Of a stretch of DNA of 64,000 nt, positions 18,961 through 27,045 are shown one piece after another; positions within the stretch are counted from its first letter, which is position 1; each line of letters opens with the position of its first letter. The notes below the pieces were generated by a model, which made no database searches, was not told the DNA's origin, and saw nothing but the letters and a program-made list of their open reading frames with translations. The position numbers were made by a program, and so were the translations under genes. Origin of the DNA: GCA-002733465 sp965230525 (GTDB lineage: Bacteria > Pseudomonadota > Gammaproteobacteria > Enterobacterales > Kangiellaceae); NCBI GenBank assembly GCA_965230525.1, contig OZ246008.1, positions 3,286,001 to 3,350,000 of the forward strand, in the 5' to 3' direction.

Positions 18961-21900
18961 TTATGTTTTAAAAATTCTAGGGTCATGCATTAATTCAAAA
19001 ATAAAAGCCCTAGAATCACGTAGTTTGCTTTTGGAAAAATCGAATATTCCATGAAGTAGAATATGCTCCCATGTAACTGGTGATGAAAGTTTTATTTTGT
19101 TGAGCAGCGCTTCTTTTTCCGCGATTGATTTTGCATTCATTACTTTTTGAGACAAATACATGTAATTCCAACAAACAATTGCATTCTTAATGACTCGCTT
19201 GCAACTCTCTATCGCTTCCTGATCTTCTTTTTCGACTTGAACATATTCTGAGTGCCCAATTGCTAAAGCTCTATCTAATTTATTTCCACTTTCCCCTTTG
19301 TTTAGTTGTTTATGGACAGTACTTCTTAATTCTTGATCATCGATGTATCTCAATATGTAGTGGGATTTTGGAATTCGTCCAAATTCTTTAATCGCTTTAT
19401 AAAGTGGATTGTCATTGGTTGAGTAAGAGTTTAGCCTTTTGAAGACCTGGGAAGCTGTAGCCTCACCTAATTTAATAGAAACACATAGCCTTAAGATATC
19501 ATCCCAATAAGGCTCGATTCGATCTAAGCGAATTTTCTTACTCGGAAGTATCGGATAATGTTTAGAGGTGTAGGATTGTTTAGCCTTTAGTGAATATATT
19601 CTTTGTCTGTGAATATTCTTAATGCGAGGTGCAAAAGAAATGTCTAACAGATGAGAAATCCCGAATACCACTTCAGTATACCCATGAGTATCAGTGGAAT
19701 GCATGTCCGACTTGATGACATCATGTTTCAAGACACCATCAATCATATAATGGGCCTCTCGCTCAGCGCCGCTTATCACGTTGGAATGAAAGAAAAGATG
19801 TCTCGTATCAATAAAGTTGTAAGCGGCCAGAACCGGATCTTTTCCGCCATATTTAAATGAATAATTAGCGTTAAAAGTGTCTTTGGAGGCAGTCCACTTC
19901 TGACCATCACTCGAAGTTTGTAATCCAAAATCTCCGACATAGAGCTCTGCCAAAGGCATGGACTTTGCAAATTCGAGAATTCGATCGCTTGCTGCTCGTG
20001 AGTTCTCCACTGACATGTACTGATTAATGGTGGTTACTAATGCGGAGTCACTGACTGAACGAGATAATTTTGCAAATTGTTCGGGACCAAAGTGGAGGCC
20101 TAGACCCACCGTTGCAGCAATGAACACGTTATCCTCGGGTCGACCTTTTAGGTATTCATCATTGTGATGCTGAAATTCATCCAAGAAACCTGTGGCTTGA
20201 TGAACAGTGTTAAGTACCTCAGATATAGTTACAAAAGAATTTTTCGGGAACAAGTCAACATCTATCGTCTCTAACAGCGACTCTTCTTGAAGAGTATTCT
20301 TTTGTGTCGTGAGTCGATATTCACCCAAGCCTTTAGTTTTAACATAGTTGTTTAAGTCTTCAAGAATATGTGTGTTTGTTTCTTGGTACTGTTGATGTAA
20401 TTCTAAACCTAACTCTTCGATAACCGAATTGAAGTCACGGTATTTTAGCATACCCGCCTGCTCTAATAGTGCATGCTTATTCTTCTCCCAGATATTGAGA
20501 GAGATAAGATACTCGTCAAGGCAGCGGTATCGGTAAGAGTGCTCTAAAAATAGGGCATCGCCCTTTAAAGAGTCACTAATATGTTTGAACAAAGCAACTT
20601 TATAGAGTTTTGACTTAAACTCATCATTGGTCTCGATATATTTTCGTTCTTCTTTGTTTAAAAACCGTATTGGGAACCTATGGTCGACTTTGCCGTGATA
20701 CTTTTTAAAACGATTAATAGCGGATAATAACGGTTTGTTAATTGATTGCTCGTTGAACTGAAGTCTCTTGACAATATCATTACACCTTCGCTGCAACTTC
20801 AAGGAACCATCCTCAAGATAGTAGTATAGAAGACCTTCACCGCTCAATTTATCTAAATCGCTCTTTACATCTTCCATTGAATTCTTAATTAGTTCGTTGT
20901 CTAGTTTTTTTGGACTCAAGAGTTTTAAAGCTTTAGCTACTTTTGTTGTATCGTCTATAGTCTCATCCATTAATATAACTTTGGCTTTTTCGATTGCCGC
21001 GAGCATATCACCCGATTGCTCAAGTAGACTTTTAGTTTTTTTCGACTGTTGATTTCTAATTTTATAATAATGCTCTTTAGCCTGTCTTTCCGCGATGTTA
21101 TAGGCGGATGTTACAGAAGCAATTAGCGTGTCCACTAAAATGTCATGTAGACGATAAAACTGATGAACCACAAAGGTAACGAGATGCAAATAACGGTTTT
21201 CATCTTTACGTCGTTTGATCTGAAAAATTTGGGATTTCTGAACAGAAGTCGCGAAGTGCCTAATGCCTTCGCTATTCAAATCTAGTTTATCTACAATTGG
21301 TGCTGAAATTAGAAATAAATCATAGAGAACATCAAATGCAGCAATATTCTTTGCAATTTTGTTCGGCTTAAGTGACTGCGTGAACTTTTTCAATAGAGTC
21401 AAACGATATCGAATTGCTAGAGAATCATCTGGGACTCTATTGTCAAAAAGTTGGTCGAGAATGTCTTTGTCGTATTGAGTAAGCTCTTTTTCGACAATTG
21501 ATAAGAGCTTATCTTTGTGCTTTTTAAAACATTCGCTAATTAGCGACTTTAAAACTTGGAAAGAGGGAATTTCGATTTTCTCGCGCCTAAGCTCTGACGC
21601 TAGATGATAGAAACAATCTCTAAATTTCTTTTTGACTCTGGCATATCTGTTGACGATTAACTTTGCCTTTGCAACTGAATCTAAAGTATTGAATGGCTTA
21701 TAACCAAGAAATTCTAAAATAAGAGCTTGATGGTTATTTCTCGTATCGCGCTGATAGTCACTCCATTTAAGTGTTTTCTGACATTTGAATCTACGAGCTA
21801 AATACTTTAAGTCTCTGTTGTTAGGTTTATCGAAGAACTGATAGGTGATTTTAAAATACGAATAAGCTAGTGCACAGAAAGCTTTATTTGCGGCGCCTCT

Positions 21901-22023
21901 CACCCTAGATAACACTTGTTCTTCAAATGCTAAGTCAATATAGAGATGGCGCTGTCGCTGAGGCGCGTTGAATTCGGGCGGGGAATCGTGGGATTTCTGG
22001 CTAAGAGATAATCTTCGGGTCAT
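18961..22023 (-). CDS. tnpA: Tn3-family transposase
   Basis: A 1020-residue replicative transposase of the Tn3 family, close to the usual ~1000 residues. The C-terminal catalytic domain carries the recognised landmarks: TSSDGQKW (first catalytic Asp) and HSTDTHGYTEVVFGISHLL (second Asp) followed by FAPRIKNI. The catalytic Glu should lie further on. The N-terminal half is the DNA-binding part. The start, ATG 22023, is only 38 bases after the stop of the SprT-like gene on the same strand, so the upstream genes may be cargo co-mobilised with it. No resolvase gene lies nearby, and I could not find the terminal inverted repeats by eye. The gene is intact. Confidence 0.88.
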   Translation of the reverse strand: MTRRLSLSQKSHDSPPEFNAPQRQRHLYIDLAFEEQVLSRVRGAANKAFCALAYSYFKITYQFFDKPNNRDLKYLARRFKCQKTLKWSDYQRDTRNNHQALILEFLGYKPFNTLDSVAKAKLIVNRYARVKKKFRDCFYHLASELRREKIEIPSFQVLKSLISECFKKHKDKLLSIVEKELTQYDKDILDQLFDNRVPDDSLAIRYRLTLLKKFTQSLKPNKIAKNIAAFDVLYDLFLISAPIVDKLDLNSEGIRHFATSVQKSQIFQIKRRKDENRYLHLVTFVVHQFYRLHDILVDTLIASVTSAYNIAERQAKEHYYKIRNQQSKKTKSLLEQSGDMLAAIEKAKVILMDETIDDTTKVAKALKLLSPKKLDNELIKNSMEDVKSDLDKLSGEGLLYYYLEDGSLKLQRRCNDIVKRLQFNEQSINKPLLSAINRFKKYHGKVDHRFPIRFLNKEERKYIETNDEFKSKLYKVALFKHISDSLKGDALFLEHSYRYRCLDEYLISLNIWEKNKHALLEQAGMLKYRDFNSVIEELGLELHQQYQETNTHILEDLNNYVKTKGLGEYRLTTQKNTLQEESLLETIDVDLFPKNSFVTISEVLNTVHQATGFLDEFQHHNDEYLKGRPEDNVFIAATVGLGLHFGPEQFAKLSRSVSDSALVTTINQYMSVENSRAASDRILEFAKSMPLAELYVGDFGLQTSSDGQKWTASKDTFNANYSFKYGGKDPVLAAYNFIDTRHLFFHSNVISGAEREAHYMIDGVLKHDVIKSDMHSTDTHGYTEVVFGISHLLDISFAPRIKNIHRQRIYSLKAKQSYTSKHYPILPSKKIRLDRIEPYWDDILRLCVSIKLGEATASQVFKRLNSYSTNDNPLYKAIKEFGRIPKSHYILRYIDDQELRSTVHKQLNKGESGNKLDRALAIGHSEYVQVEKEDQEAIESCKRVIKNAIVCWNYMYLSQKVMNAKSIAEKEALLNKIKLSSPVTWEHILLHGIFDFSKSKLRDSRAFIFELMHDPRIFKT

Positions 22024-22061
22024 GATGGTTACTTCCCGCTTAGTTATTGTTTATTTTTTAA

Positions 22062-22913
22062 TCATGTTACTTCCTGCAATGGTAAATTACAATCGAGACA
22101 ACTTATCCTCAAATTTCGTTTACCCCAGACTAATATTTGACAGGACTTACAACAATACTTTATACGGCCGGATTTTTGAGTGGGTTTGGTTGTAAAAATG
22201 GGCTGATTTTCTGGACTTTGTTCTAGATTTGTCTCAAATTCATTACCAACCTCATTAGGTTGGATTACATCATCAAAACCGAAGCTGACTAGTTCTCTGT
22301 CTGAGCGATGGACTAGCTCGGCCGTGACGGTTTTCTTCCTTGGCTTGCATGCTTTATCTAACTCAATGGGCTCTTCCTCAGAAGAGAACGCCAATATTGG
22401 CACCTCTTGTCTATAAGTTGGATAACGGTCAACCCAGGGTATTTTAAATTTCTTTTTGATCAGCTTTTGACAGACTTTGAGAAATGGCCCATCGACGAGT
22501 ATATAGTCCATCATATTTTCACCGGTTTCACTTCCACCTGGTTTGCTGGTGGAGGAGGGCATCAAGCCGATGCTTTTCATTTTTTTTGCCCACTCCTTAT
22601 TATGATAGCCTCGTCTTCCAGGCTTTCCAAAGTGAGCTTGCCATATGTGAACCATTTCGTGGCAAAGAGTTTGGCATATTTCGACTAATGGGTACTGTGC
22701 AAAATACTCAGGATTGACGGCCAATTCGTCAACAAATTCACGTTTACTGTTAACCCAACGAGCAATAGAAGCATACCCCATTACTCGGCGTTGACGGTGA
22801 TATGTGATAATGACTTTAGGCAGTTGACCTGAAAATAGCGCTTGATTGAAGAAATCATACGCTTGTAAAATAGCCTCATAAGAGTCAAGAGTAGGCGTCT
22901 TTTCTTCTTTCAT
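22062..22913 (-). CDS. SprT-like zinc metalloprotease with C-terminal zinc ribbon
   Basis: A 283-residue protein with a SprT-like domain. The active-site helix CHEMVHIW (HExxH at 85-89) is followed by a third zinc ligand in GYHNKEWAKKM (His104). The C terminus carries two CxxC-type pairs (CCKSC and CLDC), forming a zinc ribbon. The eukaryotic relative Spartan/SPRTN degrades DNA-protein crosslinks, and bacterial SprT-like proteins are thought to act similarly. ATG 22913 is chosen because the longer TTG start at 22967 has no ribosome site. It lies between the helicase (279-base gap upstream) and tnpA (38 bases downstream), all on one strand. The combination suggests processing of protein-bound DNA by a mobile-element-encoded module. 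Confidence 0.78.
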   Translation of the reverse strand: MKEEKTPTLDSYEAILQAYDFFNQALFSGQLPKVIITYHRQRRVMGYASIARWVNSKREFVDELAVNPEYFAQYPLVEICQTLCHEMVHIWQAHFGKPGRRGYHNKEWAKKMKSIGLMPSSTSKPGGSETGENMMDYILVDGPFLKVCQKLIKKKFKIPWVDRYPTYRQEVPILAFSSEEEPIELDKACKPRKKTVTAELVHRSDRELVSFGFDDVIQPNEVGNEFETNLEQSPENQPIFTTKPTQKSGRIKYCCKSCQILVWGKRNLRISCLDCNLPLQEVT

Positions 22914-23200
22914 CTCATTTCCGATTCTCAGTTTTGGATTGTACAACCCAAAAAAACAACTAGGCAAATTTCAAATATTCCTTAATAAACAGCAAGCTAG
23001 GTCAGTTTATTAAAGTGTTATATCGCTTTAGTTGAGGCTTGTTTGGAGAAGTCATACAGTATACCAAAATTACTTTTTCTTAAAGTCCGTTGTTAATAGC
23101 CATCGACAAAAATCATACAAAATTCCAATTGATTGTTAATCAATGTCGAAATGATAAATGGTCCAGTGTTCAATGTTTTTGTCAATTAAATTCAATCATG

Positions 23201-23218
23201 GGCCCCGTGTTACGGGCC
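23201..23218 (-). terminator. GC-rich hairpin after the helicase gene
   Basis: The sequence ggccccgtgttacgggcc folds into a short GC stem with one bulged base, 27 bases after the helicase stop on the minus strand. There is no T-run, so it may be a pause or partial terminator before the SprT-like gene. Confidence 0.3.
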
Positions 23219-23244
23219 AACTATCAGTGGTGAATCGGTAAATT

Positions 23245-24645
23245 TTAGAAAGGTGAGTTATAGGCCTCAACAACTCTTTCTCTAAAATCGCCGTTGAAGT
23301 CTATTTTTGGTTCTGTTTGAAACTGGAAAGAGCCGAGCGCCCACGTTTCGTCTTGTGGGGGATCCGTCAATTCACTGGTTTGAGAGGAGTTGATTGATTC
23401 AAAGTCGGAAGAGGCTGGTGGGTATGGTGTCGGTTGCTCTAAATGTTCGATTTCTAAAGATACCTGAAATTGCTCTTTTAATATGAGGTTAGGCACTGGG
23501 ATCTCTTGCTCTAAGCGATGCGCAAACTCAACTAAGTTTGGCTCAGCAAAAGTATAAAGCCAAGCTTCTTGGTTTCTGTCTTCATTACGACGTAAGATCC
23601 GACCAAGTACCTGCCGGAAATAGAGTTCGGTCTTGACTCTACTTAAGTGACAACACACTTGAAGGCGTGGAATATCGGTTCCCTCACTTATCATTCCGAT
23701 GCTTATAATCCACTTAGAGCAGTTAGTTTTAAACGCTTCTATCACTTGAGCCGCATTGGGATCTCGATAGGTTACCAAGACGGCGTGTACCCCTATCAAT
23801 GACATTTGTTGCTGGATTAACTCGGCATGGGCTATCGACGAAGCGACGACTAAGCCGGCTGCATTAGGATTCGCCTGACGAATTCGGTCAAGCGTTTGAT
23901 TGGCACGAGTCAAAATCTGAACAAGAGCAGAAAGATTGTGGAGAATAGATTGATAATTACAATTAGTTTCATCGATGGCAGCTTGCAGGCTTTGGTAAGT
24001 CGATGTTTGTGCGTTTGAATCTGTTATCTGGATTTCATTATTGTCCATAAGCACGAGAGTTGGTTGACGACAGACCTTGTCGACAATGGCTTCTTTAACT
24101 CCGTAGACATAGTCACATTCTAAAGTGAAATCGGGCTCGATATAGCGCCCTAAGACGATCGGCATCTGGTTAGAACGCCAAGGTGTGCCTGACAGCGATA
24201 AAGTAAAAGCTGCATGGTCTTTGACTTTGGAAAGAATTTCAGCGCCCCACGAGTTTGCGTTCTCCAGCGTATGGCCAGCGCAGTGATGAACCTCATCAAA
24301 AACAACCAGTACTCGGTGATTTGATAAAAGTTGCCAAAAAGCGTTATTAAGAAATGCCATATTTTGGTAGGTCATCGAACGACCTACAGATCCCATCATC
24401 CCGTCAAACTGTTCATCCAGATACCGGTTGAAAGTAGATTGGAGCGATAAACTAACTGTTTTTGAGGGGGAAAAACACAATATAAAATCGATTTCCTTGG
24501 TTTCTAATAAGCGCTTTGCGACTTCGGCTGCCATTATCGATTTTCCCGCACCAGGTGTTGCCAAGCAGAAAAAGTGTTGGCTATTTGTATGATAGTGGTG
24601 AAGCGCGCTCGTCGCACACTCGGATTGCCAGTGTCTTAATTTCAT
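23245..24645 (-). CDS. Superfamily 2 DEAD/DEAH-type helicase
   Basis: A 466-residue SF2 helicase with two RecA-like domains. Visible motifs: Walker A ATPGAGKS (29-36), DEVHH (117-121, Walker B), LSGTPWR (motif III, ~151-157), a helicase C domain with IISIGMISEGTDIP (motif V) and RQVLGRILRR (motif VI). The layout resembles type III restriction and UvrB-like translocases, and the C-terminal ~100 residues are unique. No nuclease domain is present. It starts 9 bases after the winged-helix gene, so the two are translationally linked. The SprT-like gene follows. The function is inferred to be ATP-driven DNA or nucleoprotein remodelling; whether it serves transposition, repair or defence is unknown. 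Confidence 0.82.
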   Translation of the reverse strand: MKLRHWQSECATSALHHYHTNSQHFFCLATPGAGKSIMAAEVAKRLLETKEIDFILCFSPSKTVSLSLQSTFNRYLDEQFDGMMGSVGRSMTYQNMAFLNNAFWQLLSNHRVLVVFDEVHHCAGHTLENANSWGAEILSKVKDHAAFTLSLSGTPWRSNQMPIVLGRYIEPDFTLECDYVYGVKEAIVDKVCRQPTLVLMDNNEIQITDSNAQTSTYQSLQAAIDETNCNYQSILHNLSALVQILTRANQTLDRIRQANPNAAGLVVASSIAHAELIQQQMSLIGVHAVLVTYRDPNAAQVIEAFKTNCSKWIISIGMISEGTDIPRLQVCCHLSRVKTELYFRQVLGRILRRNEDRNQEAWLYTFAEPNLVEFAHRLEQEIPVPNLILKEQFQVSLEIEHLEQPTPYPPASSDFESINSSQTSELTDPPQDETWALGSFQFQTEPKIDFNGDFRERVVEAYNSPF

Positions 24646-24654
24646 AGAGTCGAA

Positions 24655-25197
24655 TTACTTTGATAGGTGGGAGATAACCGTCTTTATTGCTTTAATTTGG
24701 CCTAGTAATTTGGAACTTTTATCGCGAGCATGGTGATACTGGGCTTCTAACAACCCCTTCAATTCGGGGTTTATTGAATAAAGTCGTTTATACTCTTCGG
24801 ATTCGGCGATGCTCGAGAGTAAGTCGACTTGATACTGCCTTAACTGTTGCTCAAATCCGTCAGATTGACTACTGCGTACTGCATTGACTAGGCTCTTTCC
24901 GGGGGAAATACGTTGGTGAGAAGGCGTCGTGAGCTTAAAATTCACTTGGTTAAATTGACTTGCTACTCGGTAAGTCGAACGTTGGGGGTTGTTATCGGGT
25001 TGTTTCGTCAAAACGCCGGCTTTAACTAATCTCAACAACTGCCGATAAATTGTTTTGCGTGCATCGTCTGGTGAAATAGGCTTAGACAATTTTTGTAAAT
25101 AGCTATCACGCAGCCACACCACAGTAAGCGCTTGGTGGGCGTGTTCTTTTAGAATCTCGTACAAATACTTGTCAATTGCTATCTTCACAACTGACAT
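24655..25197 (-). CDS. Winged-helix-like protein with C-terminal coiled coil, function unknown
   Basis: A 180-residue protein. Residues ~1-75 look like a winged helix (DARKTIYRQLLRLVKAGVLTK followed by a basic wing, split here as helix and wing by the PDNNPQRSTY turn). Residues ~115-180 are a long amphipathic helix, probably a coiled coil. It could be the DNA-targeting partner of the helicase, whose start lies 9 bases after its stop. GGGGAG precedes ATG 25197 at ideal spacing. Its promoter region is shared with the divergent C-protein-like gene and contains the twin palindromes, so expression is probably governed by that regulator. The family is not recognised. Confidence 0.6.
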   Translation of the reverse strand: MSVVKIAIDKYLYEILKEHAHQALTVVWLRDSYLQKLSKPISPDDARKTIYRQLLRLVKAGVLTKQPDNNPQRSTYRVASQFNQVNFKLTTPSHQRISPGKSLVNAVRSSQSDGFEQQLRQYQVDLLSSIAESEEYKRLYSINPELKGLLEAQYHHARDKSSKLLGQIKAIKTVISHLSK

Positions 25198-25280
25198 TAT
25201 TTACTCCCCGTCGGGATACATACTACAAAAGGGTTAATACACATTTTAAACAAACTTTAATCATATCTTATCAATAATAC

Positions 25281-25307
25281 GGATTATAGTCCGTGGCTTT
25301 ATAAGCC
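25281..25307. promoter_or_regulatory. Twin C-box-like operator
   Basis: Two adjacent palindromes, ggattatagtcc (25281-25292) and ggctttataagcc (25295-25307), are separated by gt. This matches the layout of C-boxes bound by restriction-modification controller proteins (GACTTATAGTC-type sites around a central GTG). They lie between the divergent winged-helix gene and the C-protein-like gene, about 42 bases before the latter's ATG. A possible -10, taaata, lies at 25332. Confidence 0.6.
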
Positions 25308-25348
25308 GCAACTTTAGATAGTTCTTGTCTTTAAATAAGAGACAAGAA

Positions 25349-25555
25349 ATGAAAGATATTGCAGTCAAATTTGGTAACAATGTGAGAGCGCGAAGGAAAG
25401 TCGTTGGTATTTCTCAAGATAAACTCGCCTTACTGGCTAACATCGATCGCAGCTATGGAGGTCGAATCGAGCGGGGGGAAGTTAACATTACCCTAGAAAA
25501 AGCCTACTCGCTCGCAGAAATACTTGAATGCGATATCAAAGAACTATTACCTTAA
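25349..25555 (+). CDS. C-protein-like XRE regulator
   Basis: A 68-residue helix-turn-helix protein of the XRE family, the size of restriction-modification controller (C) proteins. It reads GISQDKLALLANIDRSYGGR, then IERGEVNITLEKA, which is very like the C-protein core (DRTYxxxIERGxRNITL). C proteins bind twin C-boxes in front of their own gene, activating at low and repressing at high dose, to delay expression of a toxic partner. ATG 25349 is preferred; the longer TTG at 25325 would extend into the promoter. A short or absent leader, with weak ribosome site, is typical of the family. No methylase or endonuclease gene is in sight; the divergent winged-helix, helicase and SprT-like genes are the apparent targets. 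Confidence 0.75.
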   Translation: MKDIAVKFGNNVRARRKVVGISQDKLALLANIDRSYGGRIERGEVNITLEKAYSLAEILECDIKELLP

Positions 25556-26026
25556 GGTGCCAGCGTTATAGTTTACAATACCGATTTATCTCAAGTACAC
25601 GGTTGACTTATTTGGCGCGATTTAAGTGGGCAGTTGATAGAGTTTGCAACCCATTTAATGGTGGGTTGCTATTCGTCCAGTGGAGACCGTTTTGATTCCT
25701 AATCTATCGATTGAACTGCACATAATGAGAAATCATGGTCGCTTTTACATTAATCAATTCATTGTCATTACTCATGTCTTTTGCAGTAATTGCTTTAATT
25801 GAATTCAACATGAGCCTGGGTCATACGTAATACATAGTCCCGTATTACACGATTAAACAGTTAGCTTTTGTTAAAAGTGAGAAGCCAAAATCACGTTCGT
25901 ATTTCTGCTATAAATTGAATACTTGTTATTGATCCAAGTCATCGTTTTTCGTATCAAGATTCATTCTCATTTGAACTTTTTCGAATCTCGTGTATCATAG
26001 TAACTGTTGAAACATTGGAAAAAAAC
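25556..26026. other. Gene-free stretch at the left border of the metal island
   Basis: It holds a short inverted repeat, gtaatac (25827-25833) and gtattac (25842-25848), and the promoter at 25971-25998. There is no coding sequence that I can support. If the Tn3 element carries the helicase module as cargo, its right end should be here; no GGGG-ended inverted repeat was seen. Confidence 0.45.
25971..25998 (+). promoter_or_regulatory. Promoter of the Cys/His-rich protein and cus operon
   Basis: The -35 ttgaac (25971) and -10 tatcat (25993) are 16 bases apart, followed by the first gene of the cus operon. The spacer contains cgaatc, which pairs with gattc upstream (25959) as part of a loose inverted repeat, a possible operator. 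Confidence 0.4.
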
Positions 26027-26380
26027 GTGAAAAACAAATTCATCCTATTAAAAATTGTTATCATGCTATTGGTTTTTGTGAGCCAAGTTATAGCATCGTC
26101 TGCAATTTCATGTGAAATGATGAATATGGAAAACTCTCACGTTTCCGACCATTCAGACCATATGATGGCAGAGCATCATTCTGATACAGAAACGACTCCA
26201 GCGGATAATTGCTGTGATAAATCGGGTGGTTGTTCAATGAGTGGCTGCATTACCTTTGCACTTGCGACGCCAGTTGAAAGTGGCGAGTTGGGCCTATTTA
26301 CAGAAAATGTCGCTTCTCAAGCCTCTGTTATGCATTATCGAATCTCAAGCTCTCTCTACCGTCCTCCAATCCTGAGCTAA
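26027..26380 (+). CDS. Small exported Cys/His/Met-rich metal-binding protein opening the cus operon
   Basis: A 117-residue protein with an N-terminal signal or anchor segment (KFILLKIVIMLLVFVSQVIA). A His/Met/Asp-rich stretch follows (SHVSDHSDHMMAEHHSD), then a Cys cluster (NCCDKSGGCSMSGC) and a C terminus ending LYRPPILS. It has the layout of small periplasmic Cu-binding proteins of CopL/DUF2946 type, which is a resemblance, not a match. GTG 26027 is chosen over TTG 26015 because the signal peptide then starts cleanly. Three further proteins in this window share the same plan. It precedes DUF411, cusC, cusB and cusA on the same strand. Confidence 0.6.
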   Translation: MKNKFILLKIVIMLLVFVSQVIASSAISCEMMNMENSHVSDHSDHMMAEHHSDTETTPADNCCDKSGGCSMSGCITFALATPVESGELGLFTENVASQASVMHYRISSSLYRPPILS

Positions 26381-26532
26381 CACAGGATAGATCCGTCTAA
26401 CGACTGGTATCTGTCACTAGCTGTTATTGCTTGGGAGTAAATCACTCTCAAAGTTAAGCTTTACTGAACGCCACGTGCGTTTTTGTCTAAGACCGAGTTG
26501 TGTCTTAGGCTCACAACCTTGAGAAAAATAGA

Positions 26533-27045
26533 ATGTCCATATTTAAAACCCTATCGAGAATTTCTTTACTCGCTGTTGTTTTGTCCTTGATTGTATCTTG
26601 TTCGGAGCCGAGCGTTTCATCGACTAATGCAACATCTAACAAATTTCATTTAACTGTCTATAAAAATGCCAATTGCAAATGCTGTAGTAAATGGATTGGC
26701 CATATCAGGGAGCGAGGGTTTGCTACAACCTCTGAAAATGAAAGCCGCTCTAGTCTTTTTGATCTAAAAACAAAGCATGGAGTGCCCTCAGGCCTAAGTT
26801 CTTGCCACACCAGTATTAGCGATGAAGGTTTTGTCTTCGAAGGTCACATCCCCGCGAAATTTATACGCCAATTCATCAATGAAAGACCGGCTGATGCTCT
26901 GGGTTTATCTGTACCATCGATGCCGACTGGGACACCAGGGATGGAGTTTGGTGACAGATTCCAACCTTACAAAGTTTTTCTTTTAAAGACCGACGGTACG
27001 ACTGAAGTGTACGCGGAAGTTAACGCCGCTGAGGAGCAATTTTAA
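26533..27045 (+). CDS. DUF411 family metal-binding lipoprotein
   Basis: A 170-residue DUF411 protein. It has a lipobox (SLIVSCSEP, Cys near 23), then the DUF411 core: YKNANCKCCSKW with a CxCC cluster, GLSSCHTS, and PSMPTGTPGME. Proteins of this family are found beside copper and silver resistance genes and are thought to bind the metal in the periplasm. It overlaps the next gene by one base (TAATG), implying translational coupling to the outer-membrane factor. A second DUF411 gene occurs at 53997. Confidence 0.82.
   Translation: MSIFKTLSRISLLAVVLSLIVSCSEPSVSSTNATSNKFHLTVYKNANCKCCSKWIGHIRERGFATTSENESRSSLFDLKTKHGVPSGLSSCHTSISDEGFVFEGHIPAKFIRQFINERPADALGLSVPSMPTGTPGMEFGDRFQPYKVFLLKTDGTTEVYAEVNAAEEQF

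Noticed and set aside
25325..25348. TTG 25325 as the start of the C-protein-like gene
   Set aside because: It extends into the promoter region, adds residues absent from C proteins and has no ribosome site.
18549..26026. Assigning exact Tn3 element borders
   Set aside because: No matching terminal inverted repeats or 5-bp duplications were found by eye, so borders are left open.
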